Part shown: one piece after another, positions 38,285 through 48,136 of the stretch
Position numbering within the stretch: the stretch's first letter is position 1
How the letters are laid out: each line of letters starts with the position of its first letter
Source of the DNA: Legionella rubrilucens
GTDB taxonomy: Bacteria; Pseudomonadota; Gammaproteobacteria; Legionellales; Legionellaceae
DNA length: 64,000 nt
Reading direction: 5' to 3'
Assembly: GCF_001468125.1 (NCBI RefSeq)
Contig: NZ_LNYT01000006.1
Location: 124,001-188,000, forward strand
Translations under genes and position numbers: made by a program
The notes under the pieces: model-generated
Seen by the model: only the letters and a program-made list of their open reading frames with translations
The model's database searches: none
What the model was told of the DNA's origin: nothing

Positions 38285-38319
38285 CCTTGGCACCAAGGTT
38301 AGGGTATGACGTAACGTCA
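38285..38319 (-). promoter_or_regulatory. Two palindromes upstream of the MerR-TipAS gene
   Basis: TGACGTAACGTCA (38307-38319) is a perfect dyad around a central A and is preceded on the minus strand by GACCT, giving the CCTTGACGTTACGTCA pattern familiar from MerR-family promoters. A second dyad, CCTTGG-CA-CCAAGG (38285-38298), lies closer to the gene and overlaps the ribosome binding site. Autoregulation is the likely role. Confidence 0.5.
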
Positions 38320-38461
38320 AGGTCAAGCCCTTTCTGACGATTATTGCCTTACGTCTCTCGCCAGCCTTAAGAAATATGTCTATATATAATAATGATAGGG
38401 TTTGATAATGCGAAACCATGCGCTGTGTCTTTTAATGAGTAATTCTACGCCGTGAGGAACT

Positions 38462-39703
38462 ATGATAAATCCCGTTGAGCTGGAAGAAGAACGGCTTGCT
38501 GCCTTGTATGAATTACAGATTCTGGATACGCCGCCTGAAGAACGATTTGATCGCATTGTCAATCTGGCTGTAGGATTTTTAAGGGTGCCTATCGGCTATA
38601 TCGCCTTAATTGACGCCCATCGTCAATGGTTCAAAGCGCGATGCGGCATTTTTATTAATCAGTCTGCGCGCAGCGAATCCATTTGTCATTACACCATCCA
38701 GCAAAATGAACCGCTGATTATTCCGGATATCTTGATGGATTCACGGTTTGCCGATAAATACGCCGTGTTTGGCGAGGATAACCCCATTCGTTTCTATGCC
38801 GGCGTGCCTTTAAGCAATGCAGCGGGATTGAAGATTGGTACGCTGTGTGTGGCCGACAAGTTACCTCGACACTTGAACGAAGGCGAATTAAAGCTGCTTT
38901 GTGAATTAGCACGGCAGGCAGAAGATGAGTTGGCCCTGTTGACAGTCACTAAATTAAAAAAATCCTTGCGTGAAGCCAATACTGCCTTGAATGAAGCTAA
39001 AAACAAGCTCGAACTGCGAAATGAGCTGCTATTGAAAATGTTCAGTTCGTACATGTCTGATGAAGTGGTTAAACAATTGCTGGCTTCGCCCAAGCCTCTG
39101 CAACTGGGGGGTGAAAAGCGAAAAATAAGTGTCCTTTTCAGTGACTTGCGGGATTTTACCTCGATTTCGCGAACATTACCGCCTGAAACGCTGGTGGATT
39201 TGCTCAATCACTATTTCTGCCGTATGGCCTCTGTCATTGAAAAATACCACGGAACCATCAATGCGTTCATCGGCGATGCCATCATGGTGATTTTTGGCGC
39301 CCCGCAGGACATGGAAAACCATGCCTTGTCCGCCTCCGCCTGTGCCATTGAAATGCAGCAGGCACTGAAAGACGTCAACGAATACACCCGGAAGAATAAA
39401 TTACCTGAATTGTCGATGGGCATCGGCATCAATACCGGGATAGCTGTTATCGGCAACATTGGTTCAGACAAGCGGCAGCAATACACTGCCATTGGTTGTG
39501 CGGTCAATTTATCATCCCGCATCCAGTCGCTGACCTCAGGCGGCCAAATCTTGATTTCCGAACACACGCTTCAGGATACTGGAAATGATCTGATCATTAA
39601 AAGCCACTCCAGCGTCCAGGTGAAGGGGTTTGAGGACCCAGTAAAAATTTATGAAGTGGAAGGCATTGACGCCACGACGCTTTCTCTTCTCAAGCAGAAA
39701 TAA
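38462..39703 (+). CDS. GAF-domain class III adenylate/guanylate cyclase
   Basis: A 413-residue soluble signalling protein. Residues about 20-160 form a GAF domain of the kind beginning LAALYELQILDTPPEERFD, then a short coiled coil (about 165-195) and a class III cyclase domain to about residue 400. The two metal-binding aspartates are visible in VLFSDLRDFTSIS (around 228) and FIGDAIMVIFGAP (around 272), and the transition-state Asn/Arg in AVNLSSRIQS (around 350). It should produce cAMP in response to a small molecule or redox signal sensed by GAF. Legionella genomes hold several such cyclases. It converges on the thioredoxin gene with a 2-bp gap. Confidence 0.92.
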   Translation: MINPVELEEERLAALYELQILDTPPEERFDRIVNLAVGFLRVPIGYIALIDAHRQWFKARCGIFINQSARSESICHYTIQQNEPLIIPDILMDSRFADKYAVFGEDNPIRFYAGVPLSNAAGLKIGTLCVADKLPRHLNEGELKLLCELARQAEDELALLTVTKLKKSLREANTALNEAKNKLELRNELLLKMFSSYMSDEVVKQLLASPKPLQLGGEKRKISVLFSDLRDFTSISRTLPPETLVDLLNHYFCRMASVIEKYHGTINAFIGDAIMVIFGAPQDMENHALSASACAIEMQQALKDVNEYTRKNKLPELSMGIGINTGIAVIGNIGSDKRQQYTAIGCAVNLSSRIQSLTSGGQILISEHTLQDTGNDLIIKSHSSVQVKGFEDPVKIYEVEGIDATTLSLLKQK

Positions 39704-39705
39704 AT

Positions 39706-40739
<1,034 letters not shown>

Positions 40740-40809
40740 TCATTAACTCCTAATCGAATTAACCTTCTATCCTACCCTGAGATCGCAGCAAAGTCATTAG
40801 TTCTGGTCA

Positions 40810-41412
40810 TTATTTATACCAAAGGCGCGAAGCAGGAACCGAACAACGACTCAATTGTGCCTGATAAATCTGAGCTCGGGTCTTCACTTTTCGTGCCACC
40901 TGAATCAACCAGGGCTTTTTAAGGTAGGTTTTACGCTGGTAGCCGCCTACGCCCTCATGGTAAGCCAGGTAAAGATTATAGGCATCATAACGTGGAATAT
41001 GGGCGCGGCGATTGGCCTGATTAGCATACCAGCCGATGAAATCCACCCCATCGGTGAAACTGTCTCTGGAGGCCCAGAAATTACCCCCATCCTGTGATTT
41101 TTTGTACAAAGCCCAGGTTGAACGCAGAGCCTGGGTGTAACCATAGGCGCTGGAAGGACGCTTCCAGGGAATTATCCACAACAATTTACCACGGGGCGGC
41201 GTGGCTTTGGCATCGAATTTGGACTCCTGATGAATAATGGCCATTTGCACCGGCACCGGAACCCGCCAGCGCCGCTCAACGTCTTTGCTGGCACGATACC
41301 AACTGGGGTATTGTTTAAAAATATTGCAAACGTTATTCACATCCGAAGGTTGGCGGGTTGCGCATCCGGCCAAAACCAACACCAAAGAGAGAGTCAACAG
41401 CTTTAATTTCAT
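40810..41412 (-). CDS. Lytic transglycosylase SLT-domain lipoprotein
   Basis: About 200 residues from the ATG at 41412, which gives the lipoprotein signal MKLKLLTLSLVLVLAGC with the lipid-modified Cys at 17; a start at 41466 would bury this signal. The SLT domain has the catalytic Glu in IIHQESKFDAKATPP, and the SSAYGYTQALRSTW, GVDFIGWYANQANRRAHI and NLYLAYHEGVGGY segments typical of the family. It cleaves peptidoglycan at the outer membrane face of the periplasm. This subtype has an insertion with LLWIIPWKRP between the catalytic Glu and the YGYTQA motif. Confidence 0.92.
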   Translation of the reverse strand: MKLKLLTLSLVLVLAGCATRQPSDVNNVCNIFKQYPSWYRASKDVERRWRVPVPVQMAIIHQESKFDAKATPPRGKLLWIIPWKRPSSAYGYTQALRSTWALYKKSQDGGNFWASRDSFTDGVDFIGWYANQANRRAHIPRYDAYNLYLAYHEGVGGYQRKTYLKKPWLIQVARKVKTRAQIYQAQLSRCSVPASRLWYK

Positions 41413-41577
41413 TATTCTGGTTATTGAAGTAATTAAACGGCTATTAGTAACAAAAAGACAGAACAATTTAAATATTTATCGTTAAATTTACTTGGCATGA
41501 GTTGATTTAACAGGGGTCCATTGCCCGCAATTAGAAAACCCTGCCGTGGCTGAATGTCTTACGGTGGCTGCATTCAG

Positions 41578-41940
41578 GTTTCGACTGGATGCCCGCCTTC
41601 GCGGGCAAGACAGCGGATGGGTTGTCCGCCTTCACGCGCAAGGCAGAGGATGGATTGTCCTGCCCGCGCAGGCGGGCATCCATGAAAGGGCACCGGTCTT
41701 AATAACAGCCATCGCCCGCTTAGTCCCAAGCATCCCCCTGCCGGGTTTCGACTGGTTGTCCGCCTTCGCGCGCAAGACAGCGGATGGGTTGTCCGCCTTC
41801 ACGGGCAAGACAGCGGATGGGTTGTCCGCCTTCACGCGCAAGGCAGAGGATGGATTGTCCCGCCCGCGCAGGCGGGCATCCATGAAAGGGGCACTGGTCT
41901 TAATAACAGCCATCGCCTGCTTAGTCCCAAGCCCTCCCCA
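41578..41940. repeat. Duplicated repeat block with nested 33-bp tandem units
   Basis: Two copies of a composite block lie at about 41578-41737 and 41743-41940. Each starts GGTTTCGACTGG, runs through 33-bp units beginning GTTGTCCGCCTTC and ending GCGGATGG or GAGGATGG, then GCCCGCGCAGGCGGGCATCC, ATGAAAGGG, a TCTTAATAACAGCCATCGCC segment and GCTTAGTCCCAAGC. The first copy has two 33-bp units (41588-41620, 41621-41653), the second has three (41755-41787, 41788-41820, 41821-41853). Several modules are shared with the array at 14251-14630. Because 33 is a multiple of three, long frames stay open on both strands; I do not call them genes. The rest of the 41413-42075 gap shows no gene. Confidence 0.9.
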
Positions 41941-42075
41941 GCCGGAATTCAAGCGTTGCCATTGAGGGCGTCCATTCATTGACTGAATCAGTTGCAATTT
42001 CCCGCGTGTTAAAGAATACTAGCATGGCAACCCTCTGCATTTCCCATTATTTCTTTGATTACCGTAGGTTAGCGC

Positions 42076-42846
42076 ATGAGTATTCTGGTGTTTGATATTG
42101 AAACCATTCCCGATCTTGAAGCCGGCCGCAAACTGTACGATTTGCAGGGACTTTCGGACGAAGACACCGCAAAAGCCATGTTTGCTTTACGACGTGCCAA
42201 GGTGGGACATGACTTTTTACCCCATTATCTGCAAAAAATTATTGCCATTTCTTTAGTCATCAACCAGGGCAACCAAATCAAAACCTGGTCCTTGGGCGAC
42301 GAACAGTCAGATGAAAAAGAACTGATCACCCGTTTTTTTTCAGGCGTCGATAAATACTCCCCGACCTTAGTCAGTTGGAATGGCTGCGGTTTTGACTTGC
42401 CTGTACTTCATTATCGCGCCCTGTTGCATGGCGTCAGTGCTCCAACGTATTGGGAAACGGGTGATAATCAGCAACAGTTTCGCTGGAATAATTACCTAAA
42501 CCGCTTTCATTATCGACACATTGATTTAATGGATATTCTGGCGGCCTATCAGAACAAGGCCTTTGCGCCCCTGGATGAGATAGCCTCGATGTTGAATTTC
42601 CCAGGCAAAATGGGGATGAGCGGCGCGCGGGTTTTTGACGAATATTTAGCCGGCAATTTAAAATCCATTCGTGACTACTGTGAAACCGATGTCCTGAATA
42701 CCTATTGTGTTTTTCTTCGCTTTGAACTCATGCGCGGTATTCTTAGTCAACAGGATTATGAACTGGCTTTGTTGAAATTAAAGGATTATTTAATCGGTGA
42801 AACCGACCGACCGCATCTGCAGGAATTTTTGGCCCGTATGGCCTAG
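42076..42846 (+). CDS. PolB-like 3'-5' exonuclease
   Basis: A 256-residue protein of the predicted exonuclease family related to the proofreading domain of DNA polymerase B (DNA_pol_B_exo2). The DEDD-type residues are visible: FDIETIPD with Asp/Glu at 6 and 8, SWNGCGFDLPVLHYRAL around residue 98-114, and YCETDVLNTYCVFLRFE around 205-221. It probably trims single-stranded DNA or RNA 3' ends; in vivo role unknown. The repeat block lies upstream. No clear Shine-Dalgarno is visible apart from GTAGG 11 bp before the ATG. Confidence 0.92.
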   Translation: MSILVFDIETIPDLEAGRKLYDLQGLSDEDTAKAMFALRRAKVGHDFLPHYLQKIIAISLVINQGNQIKTWSLGDEQSDEKELITRFFSGVDKYSPTLVSWNGCGFDLPVLHYRALLHGVSAPTYWETGDNQQQFRWNNYLNRFHYRHIDLMDILAAYQNKAFAPLDEIASMLNFPGKMGMSGARVFDEYLAGNLKSIRDYCETDVLNTYCVFLRFELMRGILSQQDYELALLKLKDYLIGETDRPHLQEFLARMA

Positions 42847-42925
42847 CGGGGGATGCTTGGTATCTTGCTTTTGCTGCCCCAGACTACAGTCTATAGTTAT
42901 GAAAAGACCCGTAAATGGATCAGGT

Positions 42926-43297
42926 ATGTTTAATTATCTAAAAAAAGGCTGGAATGGTCAGTTAACGTTTGGACAAATTTTCTTTAGTCAGGGAGGGGAT
43001 TACCTTCTGGAAGGTGGTCTGGCCTATGTTGTCTTTTATCTTCTTATACTCACGGCCCTATTCACGGGCGGATTGACATTCGAGAACTTCTGGCTGTTGC
43101 CTTTGATGTTGTATGCGGTAGGATTTTATATCTGGTTATTAAAAGCATTCTGGGGCTCAGCCAATCAAAGCAGCAATGCATTTATCGCGACGATGATTCG
43201 TCTTTTCACATTATTACTGCCTATTGTCTCTATCGCATTGTTTGTTTTGATTTTACTCTATTATTTTATCACCGCCCTTTTGGAATTACTGAACTAA
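42926..43297 (+). CDS. Small membrane protein with three helices
   Basis: About 123 residues from the ATG at 42926 (MFNYLKKGWNGQLTFGQIFF). Three hydrophobic segments at about residues 32-48, 53-70 and 88-115 suggest an inner membrane protein; no family is recognised. An earlier in-frame ATG at 42899 would add nine residues, but a TATAGT that could be a -10 element at 42891 would place transcription start beyond it. The gene lies 5 bp before a GNAT acetyltransferase gene, so the two are probably one transcript. Confidence 0.7.
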   Translation: MFNYLKKGWNGQLTFGQIFFSQGGDYLLEGGLAYVVFYLLILTALFTGGLTFENFWLLPLMLYAVGFYIWLLKAFWGSANQSSNAFIATMIRLFTLLLPIVSIALFVLILLYYFITALLELLN

Positions 43298-43302
43298 TCG
43301 TC

Positions 43303-43800
43303 ATGTTGAACTTTATCATCATCCCTATTCGTGACGAATACATTGACAGTTACTGGTCTGCTCTCGATAGCGTGGCACGCGAGCAGAGCTACCTGGCCTT
43401 CCTTAAAGGCCCGCCGCTTGAAATGACCCGTGATTTTGTCAAACAGAACAGGGAAGGTAACTGGCCGCACCTGATCGCTCTGCATGAGAATGAAGTCATC
43501 GGCTGGTGTGACATTTCAGCACTTGATCGTCCTGTTTTTGCTCATATTGGTTCACTGGGGATTGGGGTTCGAAAGGCGTATCGCGGCATGGGCGTGGGCA
43601 AAGCCCTGCTGGCTGAAGCCCTCAGACAAGCCCGTGAAAAAGGATTAACGCGCATTGAGCTCACGGTGCGGGAACACAACAAAGCTGCCCTCGCCCTTTA
43701 TCACCACGTTGGCTTTGTCATTGAAGGTATCCATAAAAATGCGGTTCGCATTGACGGGCGGTATGAAAACCATCTCTCTATGGCTTTGCTTTTTGAGTAA
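43303..43800 (+). CDS. GNAT family N-acetyltransferase
   Basis: A 165-residue acetyl-CoA-dependent acetyltransferase. The acetyl-CoA binding motif A is clear in LGIGVRKAYRGMGVGKALL around residues 85-103, followed by the beta-bulge ELTVREHNKAALALYHHVGF and the C-terminal strand. The overall pattern is close to RimI/SpeG/aac-like enzymes acting on small molecules or N-termini; the substrate is unknown. Its 3' end overlaps the convergent hxlR-type gene by 23 bp. Confidence 0.92.
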   Translation: MLNFIIIPIRDEYIDSYWSALDSVAREQSYLAFLKGPPLEMTRDFVKQNREGNWPHLIALHENEVIGWCDISALDRPVFAHIGSLGIGVRKAYRGMGVGKALLAEALRQAREKGLTRIELTVREHNKAALALYHHVGFVIEGIHKNAVRIDGRYENHLSMALLFE

Positions 43801-44143
43801 ACTCCGTTTTTTCAGGCATGTAACGGCGACCCCAGTCTCGCAATGCGAGCAATAAGGGTTCTAATTGAGCACCGTACTCCGTCAGCGAATAGTCAACTCG
43901 GGGAGGAACTTGAGCATAAACCTCACGATGAACAACCTCGTCTTTTTCCAGTTCACGCAATTGCAGGGTTAACATGCGTTGCGTAATGCTGGGTATCAAA
44001 CGCCGAAGCTCATTAAACCGTTTAGTGCCAGAAAGCAGATGGAAGAGAATCACCCCTTTCCATTTATTGCCAATGACATCAAGCGCTGCTTCCACAGCAC
44101 AGCCGTAATGGCAATTGTTTTGTCGTCGACTGGGTTTCATCAT
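43778..44143 (-). CDS. HxlR family transcriptional regulator
   Basis: A 121-residue winged-helix regulator of the HxlR/YodB type. Features: the N-terminal Cys pair CHYGC around 11-15, of which the second is the family-conserved Cys that can sense electrophiles or oxidants, ALDVIGNKWKGVILFHL around 20, FNELRRLIPSITQRMLTLQLREL as recognition helix region and VDYSLTEYGAQLEPLL as the wing and dimer helix. It is divergent from a secreted orphan gene with a perfect operator-like palindrome between them, so autoregulation and control of that gene are likely. Confidence 0.94.
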   Translation of the reverse strand: MMKPSRRQNNCHYGCAVEAALDVIGNKWKGVILFHLLSGTKRFNELRRLIPSITQRMLTLQLRELEKDEVVHREVYAQVPPRVDYSLTEYGAQLEPLLLALRDWGRRYMPEKTEFTQKAKP

Positions 44144-44165
44144 CAGCCTATCTCCGGTATATTTT

Positions 44166-44200
44166 TTGTAACTATATTACAAAATTGTGCATTCTTGCAC
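44166..44200. promoter_or_regulatory. Operator-like palindromes between hxlR and secreted orphan gene
   Basis: TTGTAA-CTATA-TTACAA (44166-44182) is a perfect 6-bp dyad with a 5-bp AT-rich spacer, very like operators of HxlR/YodB proteins. A second dyad GTGCA-TTCT-TGCAC follows at 44187-44200. Both lie in the 107-bp divergent region upstream of hxlR (start 44143) and the orphan gene (start 44251). Confidence 0.6.
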
Positions 44201-44250
44201 GAAAAGAAAGCATTGTTACACTGTTGCAGACTTAATAACGAGTACTGATC

Positions 44251-44934
44251 ATGACTAAATCAATGTGTTTTTTTATAGGATTGACCTTGTTTTGCAGGAT
44301 GCTTTCAGCAGCGGGGTGGGCATCGGTTTCATTTTTCGCCTCCAATAACACGGGCATAATTCAACCGGAACAAGCCTATCAACGGTTACTGAGCGAAGCA
44401 CAGAGCCATTTGAAAAATACCATGATCACCATCCTGCAAGCCCATCACATGGAGCAGAGTCAGTGTGAGGACGGCATCGGCATGTATCAAATGGCAGGTG
44501 ACGGCCGTCTAACCGCGGATAATGGTAAAATTTTTACAACATCGCCTTATCAAAAGCTGACCGACGAAACGGTGCTTGCTCTCTCCCAACAGATGGCGAC
44601 AGCCTTGCACCAGGAAAGCGTGGCCGTTTTTATTCCTGATGAACAGGCTGAAACCGCCGATACCACCGTCCATCTTAATTCACATCATTACCCTCTGTCG
44701 CAAACCATCCGATTGATTCATGAGCGGCTGCCTGCCGATTATACCCAGGCCTTTACTCTGCATTTTGACAGTAAATACGGCGGTTTTGATCAGGCGACCA
44801 TTAGCGGTATTGAATGGCTTGGCCGCAACATTGATCCCGCTGTTATTCAGACCGCCTTTCCTGAAGATAAAATAACCACGAAGCATGGTAAGGCTTTTCT
44901 GGTATTTAAAGACGGACAAGTAAAAACCTTATAA
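44251..44934 (+). CDS. Secreted orphan protein divergent from hxlR
   Basis: A 227-residue protein with an N-terminal signal-like hydrophobic stretch (CFFIGLTLFCRMLSAAGWAS), then a hydrophilic region with no recognised domain. It contains one acidic/helical part (PEQAYQRLLSEAQSHLKNT) and a C-terminal part with IEWLGRNIDPAVIQTAFPED. I do not know the family. Its position opposite an hxlR gene across a palindromic operator suggests expression in response to the same signal, perhaps electrophile or oxidant stress. No start-deciding Shine-Dalgarno is strong; TAACGAG precedes the ATG. Confidence 0.75.
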   Translation: MTKSMCFFIGLTLFCRMLSAAGWASVSFFASNNTGIIQPEQAYQRLLSEAQSHLKNTMITILQAHHMEQSQCEDGIGMYQMAGDGRLTADNGKIFTTSPYQKLTDETVLALSQQMATALHQESVAVFIPDEQAETADTTVHLNSHHYPLSQTIRLIHERLPADYTQAFTLHFDSKYGGFDQATISGIEWLGRNIDPAVIQTAFPEDKITTKHGKAFLVFKDGQVKTL

Positions 44935-45002
44935 TGAATGGCTTGCAGACTACCGGTAACCCATTTACGGACTTACCGGTAACAGGCCTGCACACCTGAC
45001 GC

Positions 45003-45827
45003 TTAGATCAGGCTGTTTAACAGAGCCGCCAGGCGGCAACCCGCTAAGGCAATGCGCTGTTCAGCCGTTTCCTTAACCAGTTGCTGGTATTCATTGCTGG
45101 GTTTATCGCCGCTTTTAATTTGATAGACTTTGGCAATCGCCAATTGGTAAGACTCCTGACTCCAGGCTTTGGCGTCAAGGGTCATTTCATTGACATGACA
45201 AGGCCAGCGCTGTTCAATCTTCCACGCCTTGGCATTCAATTGTTTGTTGCTCAATTTGGCTGTTTTAAGAAAACCACCGCCGTTATCCCAATACGAATGC
45301 AGGTTAGGCCCCACGGAATTTTCACCCAGAATAACCAGATTCCCCCCCATATCGCCCTGCGGATGCTGAACGCTGAATTGGCTGATGGCGTGCAAGGGTT
45401 GATGGATGTCGCCCACCACATGCAAAAGAATTCTTAAACTGAACCCTTTGTTAAAAAAGCTGGCCTTGGGATCTTTCAGTACCTTTTTTGCCTTTTCAAT
45501 GGCGTAAACAGCATTAATTTCATCCGGTTGAATCAGTTCAGTGCCATCGACCGAATAGGGAATATCGATGTAGTGCATGGGTTGCAGCCACAAATCATTC
45601 ATGTAACGCAGCCCGTCCATCCAGGGTGCGGCATTTACCAGGGATTGCGATTTAAACACGCTATCCAGTCCATGGTTGTAATGAACATACTGGGAACGGG
45701 CTTCCTTTTTCAGATGATGGTAAGCAATCTGGGCGACCAGACGGTGTCCGGTCGCATTCCAACTGTAAGCCGTGCCGACGGCCGACAAAGCAACCATGGC
45801 AACAAAACGAATAACTCCTTTTTTCAC
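45003..45827 (-). CDS. S1/P1 nuclease family protein
   Basis: A 274-residue secreted zinc-dependent nuclease/phospholipase C-like enzyme. After a signal peptide (residues 1-22, ending TAYS) the mature protein would begin with Trp23 (WNATGHRLVAQIA), the Trp whose amino group binds zinc in this family. Further zinc ligands are seen in PWMDGLRYM and LLHVVGDIHQPLHA, and GGNLVILGENSVGPNLHSYWDNG matches the conserved Asn/His/Asp region. It hydrolyses single-stranded nucleic acids or removes 3'-phosphate. It lies 24 bp downstream of tolB on the same strand, where many genomes have pal. Confidence 0.94.
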   Translation of the reverse strand: MKKGVIRFVAMVALSAVGTAYSWNATGHRLVAQIAYHHLKKEARSQYVHYNHGLDSVFKSQSLVNAAPWMDGLRYMNDLWLQPMHYIDIPYSVDGTELIQPDEINAVYAIEKAKKVLKDPKASFFNKGFSLRILLHVVGDIHQPLHAISQFSVQHPQGDMGGNLVILGENSVGPNLHSYWDNGGGFLKTAKLSNKQLNAKAWKIEQRWPCHVNEMTLDAKAWSQESYQLAIAKVYQIKSGDKPSNEYQQLVKETAEQRIALAGCRLAALLNSLI

Positions 45828-45851
45828 AGGAACTCCCTTTAATGGTTTTGA

Positions 45852-47114
45852 TTAGCCTAAAAACGGTGACCAGGCTGGCTCCTGCACATCGCCTTCACGT
45901 GCTGGTAAGCGCATGTGGATCCGGCCATCGAGAGAAACGATACCCAATACACCCTTGTCATTATGGCGCGTGGCGTAGAGAATCAGCCGTCCATTGGGAG
46001 AAATGGAAGGGGATTCATCCAGGGTGGCGAAAGTCACCTGCGTGACACGGCCATTTTCGTCCTGAACGCCGATATTAAAACGGCTGTCCTGTTCTTTATG
46101 CAGCATGACAATGTGCCGTTGATCCGGAGTGTAGGAAGCACGCGCATTGTAGCTGCCGTCATACGTGACACGCGACACGCTGCCGTCGGCCAGTGACAAG
46201 CGGTAAACCTGAGGCGAGCCGCCGCGTCCGGAAGTAAACAGCAGGCTGCGTCCATCGGGAGCAAAACGAGGTTCGGTATCAATGGCATCCCCAAAGGTCA
46301 GTTGTTTTAAATGGCCTGAAGACAAGTCGACAGTATAAATTTTAGCGCTGCCGCTTTTTGAAAGCACAACAGCTAACTGATTGCCGTCAGGCGACCAGGC
46401 GGGCGCCCCGTTAATGCCGGTGAAATCGGTCACCAGACGCCGCTTACCCGTTTCAACAGAAACAATAAAGATCTGCGCCTTCTTCTTTTCAAATGACACA
46501 TAAGCAATTTGCCGTCCATCCGGCGACCAGGACGGCGACATAATCGGTTCAGGGGAAACCAGCAGACTCTGGGGATTAAACCCATCGGCATCCGCCACTT
46601 CCAGAGAATAACGGGGACGGCCGCTGTTGCGTTGCACCAGCACGTACGCAATGCGGGTAGAGAACACACCGCGTTCGCCAGTCAATTTTTCATAGACCAA
46701 ATCGCTGATATGGTGCGCCAAAGCCCGGATGTCGTTGCTGCCCACCTGGAAACTTTTGGTTAACAGACGACCATTGGCTACCGCGTCAATCAAATCAAAG
46801 CTGACATCATAACGGTTAAAACCCAGTTTGCTGACGCGTCCGGTCAACACGCTGTCAGCGCCAGCGCCGCGAAGAATGCTCACCCCTTGCGTACCTTCAG
46901 GCAAACCCGGCGGTGTCGGAATGATTTTAAACTGGCCAGACAACTGCAAATCATGATTAATGAGCGTGGTCAGTTCAGAGCCGGCACTGTCATAGCCAAA
47001 GGAATTAATGGCAATGGGTAAGGCTGAGTTAATCCCCTGGGTTAACTCAAGATCAAGTGCGAAGACACCACCCGAACAGGCAGCGAAAAATAGTATTAGC
47101 AGTCGTTTTAACAC
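45852..47114 (-). CDS. tolB: Tol-Pal system protein TolB
   Basis: A 420-residue periplasmic protein. The signal peptide ends about CSGGVFA, mature LDLELTQG. The N-terminal domain (about 20-160) is followed by a six-bladed propeller whose repeats are visible as [46 protein letters not shown] and [13 protein letters not shown]. TolB links TolA and Pal during outer-membrane constriction at division. It is separated from tolA by 2 bp. Confidence 0.97.
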   Translation of the reverse strand: MLKRLLILFFAACSGGVFALDLELTQGINSALPIAINSFGYDSAGSELTTLINHDLQLSGQFKIIPTPPGLPEGTQGVSILRGAGADSVLTGRVSKLGFNRYDVSFDLIDAVANGRLLTKSFQVGSNDIRALAHHISDLVYEKLTGERGVFSTRIAYVLVQRNSGRPRYSLEVADADGFNPQSLLVSPEPIMSPSWSPDGRQIAYVSFEKKKAQIFIVSVETGKRRLVTDFTGINGAPAWSPDGNQLAVVLSKSGSAKIYTVDLSSGHLKQLTFGDAIDTEPRFAPDGRSLLFTSGRGGSPQVYRLSLADGSVSRVTYDGSYNARASYTPDQRHIVMLHKEQDSRFNIGVQDENGRVTQVTFATLDESPSISPNGRLILYATRHNDKGVLGIVSLDGRIHMRLPAREGDVQEPAWSPFLG

Positions 47115-47116
47115 GG

Positions 47117-48136
47117 TTATCCCCTCACGTTTTCTGGTCGTACGGTTAAACTGATATCGCGAAATATATCAAACGTTGCCGGATCAGTCGGTACCGGCAG
47201 CGGCGATGCTTTATAAATCGCGGTTTGTGCAGAGCGATCGAGAATTGGATCGCCGCTGCTGCGGATTAAACTTACCTCAAGGACCGCGCCATCGGGCGCC
47301 AGGCGAATTCTGAATTGACTGGACAATCCGCGGTCGACATTATCCGGCAGGATCCATTGACGGCCAATGGCATTGATAATCAGCGCCTTGTATTTATCCA
47401 CTTCCCCGGCAAGGCGTGCTCGATTGGCCGCAGCCTGGGCGGCATCTGCGGCCGCCTTCTCAGCCGCTGCCTTTTCGGCGGCGGCTTTTTCAGCAGCGGC
47501 TTTCTGGGCCGCCAATTTCACCGCTTCTTCTTTTTTGCGAGCCTCGGCTGCGGCCTGGTCGGCCTTTAATTTGTCTGCTTTGGCCTTTTCCTCATCCTTT
47601 TTCTTTTGCAACTGAGCCAGTTTGGCAGCCTCTTCCTGTTGTTTTTTCTGAAGCTCTTTCTGTTTCTTTTTAAGTTCTTCCAGACGCTTGGCTTCCTGCT
47701 CTTTTTGCAAAGCCAATTGTTTCAAGTGCTTTTGCTCTTCTTCCATCTGCTTCTTTCTGGCAATGGCGAGTTTGTCTGCTTCTTCTTTTAATTTGGCCAG
47801 GCGCTGCTGCTCCTGCAGACGTGCACGCTTTGCCTGCTCGGCCTGTTGCGCCAAGGCTTTCTGGCGCGCCTGCTCAGCTCTGATTTGCTGTGCCCGCTGC
47901 TGTTTTAAACGATTCACCGTCTCCATGACTTCCTGGTTGTTCACGCTGACGGCTTTCACGATTTCCTTCTGCGGGGCATTGGCTTCTATCGGGGTCATCT
48001 CACCGGGGGTATTTTTTGCCTCATTCATCAGAACAGGACGTTTGCTGGACGTCTCCGTCAACAATAAAAGGGCTAAAAATAAATGCAGCGTCAGAGCCGC
48101 ATAAAACGCTTTGCGGTAACTCTGTTCAATCCTCAT
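47117..48136 (-). CDS. tolA: Tol-Pal system protein TolA
   Basis: A 339-residue inner-membrane protein spanning the periplasm. It has one membrane helix at about residues 11-27 ([17 protein letters not shown]), a long Lys/Ala/Glu/Gln-rich helical domain from about 80 to 245 with repeated [13 protein letters not shown], and a C-terminal TonB-like domain ([20 protein letters not shown]). The reading frame overlaps tolR by 4 bp. Opposite-strand Ala-rich frames here are mirrors of the coiled-coil and are not genes. Confidence 0.95.
   Translation of the reverse strand: MRIEQSYRKAFYAALTLHLFLALLLLTETSSKRPVLMNEAKNTPGEMTPIEANAPQKEIVKAVSVNNQEVMETVNRLKQQRAQQIRAEQARQKALAQQAEQAKRARLQEQQRLAKLKEEADKLAIARKKQMEEEQKHLKQLALQKEQEAKRLEELKKKQKELQKKQQEEAAKLAQLQKKKDEEKAKADKLKADQAAAEARKKEEAVKLAAQKAAAEKAAAEKAAAEKAAADAAQAAANRARLAGEVDKYKALIINAIGRQWILPDNVDRGLSSQFRIRLAPDGAVLEVSLIRSSGDPILDRSAQTAIYKASPLPVPTDPATFDIFRDISLTVRPENVRG

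Noticed and set aside
41546..41997. 139- and 121-codon open frames on both strands in the second repeat locus
   Set aside because: The frames exist because the 33-bp unit is divisible by three. The products are low-complexity repeats (GLSAFTRKTAD) with no family match.
47367..47673. Ala-rich or Phe-rich frames opposite the tolA coiled coil
   Set aside because: They mirror the repetitive Lys/Ala/Glu codons of tolA and have no independent start site or homology.
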